DNA from: Naumovozyma dairenensis CBS 421
Taxonomy: Eukaryota; Ascomycota; Saccharomycetes; Saccharomycetales; Saccharomycetaceae
Reading direction: 5' to 3'
DNA: 64,000 nt
Assembly (NCBI RefSeq): GCF_000227115.2
Contig: NC_016486.1
Span: 248,001 to 312,000, forward strand
Shown here: one piece after another, positions 35,101 to 42,644 of the stretch
Layout of the letters: each line of letters opens with the position of its first letter
Position numbering within the stretch: the first letter of the stretch is position 1
The notes under the pieces: model-generated
Seen by the model: the letters and a program-made list of their open reading frames with translations, nothing else
Database searches by the model: none
What the model was told of the DNA's origin: nothing
Position numbers and translations under genes: made by a program

Positions 35101-37174
35101 TAGTGAAGAAACTATCTTTACTTGTTAACCAAACACCAGCTGAAATATGATCTTGAATCAAACCTCTCACTGGGGAACCTGAAGTGGGAGTTAAATATTG
35201 TGAATCAGTGTTTGCTAAGTTGAAAGCTTCAGCTCTTGCATTTTCATTTTGAGGAAAATGCATATTCATTTCATCACCATCGAAATCGGCATTATAAGCA
35301 CCAGTATTGGCATAATGTAAACGTAAAGTTTTTTCACCAGGTAGAACTCTAACTTTATGACCCATCATGGAAGCTTTATGTAAAGTAGGTTGACGATTCA
35401 TAATGACAATATCTCTATTTTTGATGTGACGATAAACTTTTTTATTCAAAGTATGAGTTCCAACGTTAGAAGAGGGAGTCATTAATTGGTTAGCTAAAGC
35501 TTTACGTTGTTCAGCAGACATACCGACTAAGGAAACTAACGAACCATCTTCATTTTGAATTTGAGCTGCACCTGGCCATTTATCTGGACCGTTAATAACT
35601 GCTTGACGTAATTCAGCGATATTGTAAGAAGTGACTGGTTCGGGATAGGTCAATTTGGTAGCAAAGACTGGTGGGACACCAATTTCGTTAGTCTCAATAT
35701 TTGGATCTGGAGAAATGACGGAACGTGCAGCGTAATTAACACGCTTACCCATCATGTGTTTTCTAAATAGACCTTCTTTCTTTTCTAAAGCTTGTTTGAC
35801 ACCTGGAATTGGAACCTTACCACCGGTGGTACCTTGAGCTTTCGTTGAATCAATAAAAGCGTTAACATCGTTTTGTATGGTAACAAAAGCATTCATCAAT
35901 CTGCTGAAAATAACTCTTCTGTCGTCAACGGACACTTTATCCTTTTGTAATTTTGACATTTCATCGTTTAAGTCTCTGATGAGTAGAGCGGTAGTTAAGA
36001 TCTTAGATAACAATTGATTTTGACTATTTTCATGGATTTCATCACCCAATTTGGATGGCAAACGGAATCTTGTTGGTGGAACCACTATGACATCCATAAA
36101 GAACATATCAGCTGAAATTGGGGTAGACGACACGTTTGGTTTAGAATGGAAAATATACTTGAAGATATTTTGTTCTTTTCTAAACACAGCTCTTAAGATA
36201 TTTCGAACTTCGGTGGAAAGAATATATGTAGACCCAGTCTTAGGTCTAACAGTTGGATTTCTACCTAGATCAAAACCATTTTCATTTTCATCATCTTTTG
36301 TGGTTTCTCCGTTTAATGCTTTAGATTGGTTTTGTTTCTTGATCATATCTTGACGAATAAACCCTCTAACTCTATTGTTGGTCAATTGCTTTTCATTTAA
36401 AGCGGTTTCAAAAATCTTGGTGAACCCATCCTTTCTGAATTTTGGAGAGAACATACCACAGTTATCACACTTACCTCTAGTTAATAATTTCTTATGGAAT
36501 TCATGTATGAGATTTTTACGTTCATCATTCACGGTGGCAGTAAAGATACCTCTTTCGGTGGTTCTACCTTCAGATATAGCAGTAGCAATGACTACTTCTA
36601 CGTATTCTTCACGTTTTTGTTGTAAATCCCTTAGAAGTTGAGCAGAGATATCATTTGCATCCCTCTTTGTTGTAGATTCATTAAGTTTGTTATCTTCAAT
36701 AGCTTCATCTTCTTCCGCTTGAGCGTTTTCCAAAAAGTCCTTTAGATCTCCAATATTAATATCATCAATCTTGTAGGATTCATCAATCAAACCGTATTGT
36801 AATAATCTTAATTTACAAGCAAATCTATGGACTTCAATCTGTTTCAGTTTCAAATGATGACAGAATAAACAAGATGTTCTCAAATAAATATATAATTGAT
36901 TGAAAAATAATGGGTTATAACATGGGACTGGTAATTCGATATGACCTTGATGACCGGGACAAAACTTTTCATCTAAACCACAAGATGAACATAAATTTCT
37001 TAAAAAGGCACCTAATGACAAATCATAAAGACCACCAGAAATCGGATGACCTAGATTATCTAATACTGTTGGATTTGTGATCTGTTTGGCAGATAATTGT
37101 CGTATCTCTTCTGACGTTAAGATACCGAAATCCACGGAGGTGATTTCTGACCCCACAGGCTTTGAGATATCCAT
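32165..37174 (-). CDS. RPA190: Rpa190, largest subunit of RNA polymerase I
   Basis: This is the largest subunit of the rRNA-synthesising polymerase (1669 residues, against 1664 in yeast). The N-terminal clamp has zinc ligands in [20 protein letters not shown], and a second set in CDNCGMF. The catalytic metal motif is [18 protein letters not shown] (near residue 630). The bridge helix and trigger loop region has [23 protein letters not shown] and GIPRMREI. Near residues 1360-1430 there is the Pol I-specific acidic insertion (many Asp/Glu/Ser, [10 protein letters not shown]), corresponding to the DNA-mimicking expander loop. The ATG at 37172-37174 gives [10 protein letters not shown], the family start. 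It is transcribed away from the PAC/RRPE and CACGTG motifs at 37.35-37.46 kb. It lies beside FUN19/YOR338W as on chromosome XV. Confidence 0.98.
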   Translation of the reverse strand: [1669 protein letters not shown]

Positions 37175-37346
37175 TTTTTTGGTTCGTTTGGAATAATTCT
37201 CCTAATTGATGTTCTTTTTATCACAGAGAAGAGCAGGTACTGAGTTGGAATTTATAATACTTTGAATATTCAATACTTAATGAATAAATATAGCTTACTA
37301 TATATTTTTTCATATCTAAATCTTCTCAAAAACTAAAATGATAATA

Positions 37347-37386
37347 AGCTCATCGGAGAAAACTTTTTTTTTTAAATTTTTTTCAA
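37347..37386 (-). promoter_or_regulatory. PAC and RRPE-like motifs upstream of RPA190
   Basis: On the minus strand, CGATGAGCT (37347-37355) matches the PAC element core GATGAG. TTGAAAAAAATTT (37374-37386) resembles the RRPE. In yeasts these two together mark rRNA and ribosome biogenesis genes, including Pol I subunits, and are bound by Dot6/Tod6 and Stb3. They lie about 170-210 bp upstream of the RPA190 ATG. Confidence 0.65.
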
Positions 37387-37441
37387 TTCGTTGGAGATGA
37401 TAAAAACTTTTTGAAAAAGTGGAAACTAAAAAGAATATCCT

Positions 37442-37460
37442 GTCACGTGCCAGTCACATG
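37442..37460. promoter_or_regulatory. Tandem Cbf1-type E-boxes upstream of RPA190
   Basis: GTCACGTG (37442-37449) and GTCACATG (37453-37460) both match RTCACRTG, the Cbf1 core, 3 bp apart. They lie about 270-290 bp upstream of RPA190 and could serve as a general regulatory site. There is no CDEII/CDEIII-like sequence beside them, so this is not a classical point centromere. Confidence 0.55.
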
Positions 37461-38173
37461 ATTGCATCTTTAGAAATGAGTCGGAGAGTTCCTCACAAAG
37501 AATAGGACTCTTAAAGCTTTTATATCATACTAAAGTTACTTACTGTATGCGAGTTACTACACCTTCTACTGATGTATTTAGTTGGCTTTCAAAAAAATAC
37601 CAACTATCCAGACTAATCCCCATAAATACAAACTGTATATAATTCTTTGCCCTAAATGGTGTGGCACACTAAATAACTTTGATTTTAGCTGTCAGCACAC
37701 CAACTCTATATTGATTTATACTTAGCCTAAGTAAGTATGAATACAAAAAAAAGATGAAAGGCGATGCAACGAGAGTGGCGCATGATAAAAAATGAAAGGT
37801 AGCAAAACTCCGGGCCAAAAAGGAAAAGAAGACCTCAACACCTAAGAACAATTAACGATACGATAGTGCCCCACACCTTCGCTGACCCACATAATATGAT
37901 TAATAGTATCTAACCAAAGCTCCGTCTGTAGTATAATCGATTTTTCGTTTCTTCCCAGGATCTCGACCTTTCAAGTTTTAAGGGAGCGAAGGTGAACATA
38001 GTTGGGACATCAATTATGCATAGGACGCAAAGAAAAATCTTCAAAAAAAAAGCCAAATAATTAGAAAAGAGCATACATAACTCTTCATAATACAGAATAA
38101 GGTAAACTCTAGAAAATACAAAAACTTCTTAAATACATACTTTTTTGTTAATTATTGTCTTTAAATATTTCAT
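37461..38173. other. RPA190-FUN19 intergenic region
   Basis: In S. cerevisiae UBC11 and RPA43 lie between YOR338W and RPA190. Neither gene nor a recognisable relic is present in this stretch. Confidence 0.45.
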
Positions 38174-39346
38174 TTATGTAATAAATTTGCCAAACTGCGA
38201 ATCATTAAACCAGCCGATTTTCTCAAAAGCGGCATATAATCTAGAAGCTTTATTAACATCAATTTTACAAGCTTTTTGAGCATCTGTTCTTCTGAATGGC
38301 AATCCATTTTTAAACCTATAAAATTTCTCTAAGAATAATCTTCTCTTGGAATCCAAATACAAATCACATGGTAACCTTAATATTTCAGCTAATTTCAATT
38401 CAGCTGGATGTAATTGTTCCTTTAATGGATCATTGGAGAGATCCATTGGTGAACCTTTCCATTCTATCTTTAAACAGTTTATATTTGTTTGTGGTATTTC
38501 CGATGTTGATGGACAATAATTGGGTATTAATTTCCATGATTCATTTGGGATATATTGTGGGACTTTAGAAATTATCTCAAATGATGCTAAATGTTGTTGG
38601 TTGGAAGTTCCCGCAGGTGTAGAGTGATACCTAAATGGATTTCTCTTGAATTTAACGTTCGAATGATGGTGAGATGGAGCTGTTTTTGATGTTCTTTTCC
38701 TTTTTGCCATAATATTCCTTCTTGGAGTGTGTGTAATAAGAGGTAAATCGTCTAGTTCCTCGTTCGTAGCCTTGCCCTTTTTGTTTCTTTTGTGTCTTAA
38801 ATTATAAGAGGAAGAAATTGGTTCTGTAGATGAAGATGAAGATGAAGGTGAAAACGTTACACTAGTTTTATGGTGCCTCCTATTTGGAAAGTTTGCAGTG
38901 GAATTCCTTTTTGCTTTAAAATTATATCCAGACTTACCAATATTTCTCAAATGATGAAACACTTTATATTGCGACAAGAAATCTATCATTGCTTTATTGT
39001 GTTCATCCATTGACATTCCTTCCAACCATGAAGGAGTCAAATAAAACACATCTATGTCATCATCTAATCTTTTTATTTCATTTTCCATTGAGTCATACTC
39101 TAAATTATAATAGGGATTTGAATCAATATTTGTTTTGGAATTCAAAGTTGGTGATAATGGAGGGGATGGAATAATTTGTTCATCCAATATGGAATCTATA
39201 GTAGAAGCTGATATTTCTTCATGTTTGTTATCATAATTCTTTGGAATCTCTTCTGTTAAGATATTTTTATGGCCTATATTTTTAGGTTGTTGTTTATCAT
39301 TTTGATACAATTGAGTATAATGAGTTTGAGGGGAATTGAATATCAT
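38174..39346 (-). CDS. FUN19: Fun19/YOR338W-type SWIRM-domain protein
   Basis: This 390-residue protein has a C-terminal SWIRM-like helical domain (about residues 305-388): LHPAELKLAEILRLPCDLYL, KRRLFLEKFYRFKNGLPFRR, TDAQKACKIDVNKASRLYAA and FEKIGWF. This matches the C-terminus shared by the yeast duplicates FUN19 (YAL034C) and YOR338W, whose biochemical role is unknown. SWIRM domains usually bind chromatin or DNA. The rest is low complexity, with a MSMDEHNKAMIDFLSQYK segment and basic patches. The neighbour RPA190 favours YOR338W, while MTW1 and RBG1 favour FUN19. Since the region is one mixed duplicated track, the two names cannot be separated by synteny here. Confidence 0.85.
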   Translation of the reverse strand: MIFNSPQTHYTQLYQNDKQQPKNIGHKNILTEEIPKNYDNKHEEISASTIDSILDEQIIPSPPLSPTLNSKTNIDSNPYYNLEYDSMENEIKRLDDDIDVFYLTPSWLEGMSMDEHNKAMIDFLSQYKVFHHLRNIGKSGYNFKAKRNSTANFPNRRHHKTSVTFSPSSSSSSTEPISSSYNLRHKRNKKGKATNEELDDLPLITHTPRRNIMAKRKRTSKTAPSHHHSNVKFKRNPFRYHSTPAGTSNQQHLASFEIISKVPQYIPNESWKLIPNYCPSTSEIPQTNINCLKIEWKGSPMDLSNDPLKEQLHPAELKLAEILRLPCDLYLDSKRRLFLEKFYRFKNGLPFRRTDAQKACKIDVNKASRLYAAFEKIGWFNDSQFGKFIT

Positions 39347-40327
39347 TCTTGTTATTTATTTACTTTGTTAATGTTCCTACTAACTTTCAAGTAGACAACT
39401 AAAAGCTTTTTACTTAGGAATGCCAAGAAACAATCGTTAAGAGGACAAACAGGGTATAGTTTATATAGGTGCATGATTTAATGAAGTCATCTGGAGTTAA
39501 AACCCCTGTGATCAATAGGCTAGTATTTCTAGCCAAGCCATACTCCTGAGTTTCGATGACATTAACAATGTCTAAATACGTAATTTATCCGAGAAAAGGG
39601 ATCCAAGCCAGCTACATACTCCCACTCTGCTCTCCCGTAGCTTGACTAACAATTAGTCAGATGGAAACATGGGACCTAACATTTTCAATACTCCTTTTCG
39701 AAGAACGAACTGATGGGGTTCAGGGAGTAACCGGTTAAAATGGCTCAAAAAACCTCTGATGAAAACCTTCGAGTTGATCGCACTATCACTATGCCTGGTG
39801 CGGCGGTTTCTCCGAATGCAATACGTGGGGCTTATTCGTCGAGCAACTCCTCCATTCCTCGAAGAATTAAGGGAGGTCCATATCCATATTCATGATTCCA
39901 AGAACGGTGGGTGGCCTTCTACGGGAATATGCTGAATGAAAATTTCTTTGGGCGGGAGTAAGGAAGTGCCTTTTTCTGCGGCTATTTCTCGGGAAAGAAA
40001 CAACCCGTTTTCGCGTCCACAATAAAGACAGAGTGCGGGGTAAGGATCTATGCTCTAAGGATAAAATATCATCGGCAATAACACTTACGTAACATTATTA
40101 TTCTTTAGATAGTTCAGCTACTCTCGACGAAGTGAAGCACTTTGCATTAAAGAAATAATATTAGTACATGTGGAGAAACGCTGCCAGGTGAGTCAGGTTG
40201 ATATCTTTAATATAAGCGTCAGAATTGTGACTTATTACTTAAATAGGGAAACAAAAGCCATTCAATAGTTAACAGCAAGTTTATCCCTCGGAAGCATCCA
40301 ATCATTGATATCCTGTGTTATTCGTAT
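39347..40327. other. Intergenic region upstream of FUN19
   Basis: This is about 1 kb without an ORF of note. The stretch 39710-40030 is locally GC-richer (GGTGCGGCGG, GGGCGGGAG) than the flanks. I see no tRNA or recognisable snoRNA. Confidence 0.4.
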
Positions 40328-40960
40328 TGTAAAATTCCATNNNNNNNNNNNNNNNNNNNNAATGTAAATAAGCTTTATAGGAGTTAATTTCAATTATGGT
40401 TAATAGTCTCTGATAATACAAGTAATAGAGTTTGTACTTCTTGAAAAGTAAATAAAAATATAAAGAATAATAAATATAGAATATAAAATATAAAAAATAT
40501 AACGACAGGAAAATCAGGAATTGAAACTTCGAGTTATTGGTCTATTTATACCTTTCTGATGGCAGGATAGAAAACACGAGAATATATTTCGTTGACCGAC
40601 ATGTTAACTCAATTGTTAGTCGCGTCACGTCGGTGTCTGTGGTTGTTCGCGTCTTTACCATAGTTGATAATCTTTTCGTGTCATATTAGAAGACATTATA
40701 CCAGGCTTGGTATCTAAACTTTCATCGTAGGATATTAGTAGTATCATCTTGCAAGAATATCATTCCAGCATTTACCAGGTTCGGTAATCATTTCGCGTCA
40801 TATCAGAGGACGTTGCACCAACCTTGATATCTAAACATTTCTCGTAGGATATTAATAGTAACACTTACTACAAGTGTCGTTACAGCATTTATTGAGACTA
40901 ATTGTAGTCAGAAAACTGTAGGGTTCCGGTTCATCAGATGATTTTGATCGAGGTATATCA
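40328..40960 (+). repeat. Degenerate second LTR-like repeat, copy B (with a short N gap)
   Basis: It starts TGTAAAATTCCAT like 20820 and contains 20 Ns (40341-40360). It shares the ACTTCGAGTTATTGGTCTAT block with copy A. Two imperfect direct repeats of about 60 bp lie inside it (about 40687-40745 and 40803-40862, both with AGRRGACRTTRYACCA, then CGTAGGATATTARTAGTA). The end near TATATCACA (about 40960) is tentative. Confidence 0.35.
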
Positions 40961-40981
40961 CATAGTCATCTTCAAAAAAAA

Positions 40982-42026
40982 TGTAAAATATGGGTTCGAT
41001 AATAGATCAAAATCTAAACTTCTTAAAGGCAGAGAGTAGAATTTAGGATTCTAACGAATAGATGATTCGGGTTGCTCTCTTCATATATAGTATAAATAAT
41101 AACTAATAAAGAGATATAAATAACTAACTAAAATACCTCTAATTCTAGTTCAACTTTCAGTCCTTTTATAATCTTTCCAAAATACTTTTTCTCTTGTCAA
41201 TAACCTTTCTTACTAGCCATTACTTTTCTCTACAAAGCTGTAATAGGTAATTTGGATAATACGTGTCGTTTTAGATTTGTTTCATGTCAGACCTCAATAA
41301 ACTTTAAACTTCTCTGTTCCACGGTAATTCATTGGATTGGTAAAAATAGAAATAAAATAAAGTAAAATAAAATAAATTAAAGGTTAGTAGTATCTTTCTT
41401 CCATTGGCCCGCAATTGGTCTTTCAACATAATTGTGGCTTAGGATAATGTTAATAAGGTAGTAACTTAGTAAGTCAAATAAATTCTTGGAGTTCGTATAA
41501 TATCTCGTTGAAGTCATGCATGCATAAAACAAAATTCGTAATCATGAACACCGCTCTCAAAGTCCTTTCGACTAGGTGCTCCGCAGGACACTCTAAATAC
41601 TTGTAGGTTTGATTAGGAGAGACTAATCCAGAACGCCTGAGTAAACACTCAGCAAAACCATACAACTTAACCGACCAATACATAACTCTTGTACGCATGG
41701 CCGGCGAAACCGTAGACGTGGCTGCAATCAAAAACAATCTTAATAATAATAAGATAACACTTGCATGGCATTCGACTTAATTCAACAAACGATATTCAAT
41801 TATAATTCAATAAACGTTATACAGCTACAAACATGTATGGTGCATAACATAGTTCGGGTCATTACTTCGAACCTGGTAAACTTCATAATAATTCTTAACT
41901 CACTTAACTGATAACGACACATAATTTCGTGACAGTAATTACACAAACAATAATAAAATAAACATACTTCTTTGTGACACTTTGGCATGACGCCAATGCT
42001 TCGTTATCTCGATCGGATATCTCACA
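40982..42026 (+). mobile_element. LTR-like element, copy B, 1045 bp, upstream of tRNA-Leu
   Basis: It begins TGTAAAATATGGGTTCG and ends GGATATCTCACA. AAAAA flanks both ends (40977-40981 and 42027-42031), consistent with a 5-bp target duplication, although these are homopolymers. It ends 17 bp before the mature 5' end of tRNA-Leu, close to the Pol III start site, as with Ty3 insertions. It is the ungapped sister of 20039-20632. At 1045 bp it is long for a yeast LTR. A minus-strand ATG frame inside it (41474-41698, 74 codons) may be coding. No gag/pol homology is visible to me. Confidence 0.65.
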
Positions 42027-42043
42027 AAAAATATCAATTAATT

Positions 42044-42127
42044 GGAGGGTTGGCCGAGTGGTCTAAGGCGGCAGACTTAAGATCTGTTGGACGGTTGTCC
42101 GCGCGAGTTCGAACCTCGCATCCTTCA
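42044..42127 (+). tRNA. tRNA-Leu (UAA)
   Basis: This is an 84-nt class II tRNA starting GGAGGGTTGGCCGAGTGG. The anticodon loop is CTTAAGA (anticodon UAA), with a long variable arm (TTGGACGGTTGTCC) and the T-arm GAGTTCGAACCTC. It appears to match the S. cerevisiae gene over its length. It has no intron and is preceded by LTR-like copy B. Confidence 0.97.
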
Positions 42128-42644
42128 TTATTTTTAAATGGGATCATTACCAAATTTTTTTTGCTTTGTTCTTGAGTTTTATACGTAGAAATGTTGAGTT
42201 TTTTCTCGTCGTTGAAAAAGATGGAATATTTTTATTATTCTTGTGGTCGATATTAAACTATAGGAAACTGAACGAGGAGGGTGTCGCCCCTGGTTAGTTA
42301 CTACGTATATAAGTAAAAATAGGTATAAAAAGAAGGAACTGAGGTTGGTCATCATGTCTGGGTGTTAGTGGTAAGCTTGTGCTAACAGTCTCTACTAAGA
42401 GAGGTATCTGTTATAGCCGCCGGAGTAAGAAGGTCGGAGTGAAATTGTACATGAAAGAGTACTGTTATATAGAGAGAGCGGTAGAGGAAAAAACGGATGG
42501 AACTGGTGTTTCTTACGTTAATCTGGATTTTTACAGTTATACCGGAACCTTATAAGCTTACACATTATTTTGTTTTATTTTATATACGAGACATCTTATG
42601 ATAATTGTAACTTAAAGGCTATTTTCATTTTAAATAGGCTAATT
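42128..42644. other. tRNA-Leu to BMT spacer
   Basis: These 517 bp begin with a T-rich Pol III terminator candidate (ATTATTTTTAAATG and then AATTTTTTTTGC near 42150-42165). The rest is AT-rich 3'-flanking DNA of the BMT gene. Confidence 0.45.

Noticed and set aside
34458..36641. Plus-strand frames of 80-100 codons inside RPA190
   Set aside because: They are shadows of the conserved Pol I gene.
37442..37620. Point centromere suggested by GTCACGTG (CDEI-like)
   Set aside because: No 80-bp AT-rich CDEII followed by a TCCGAA-type CDEIII is found on either side.
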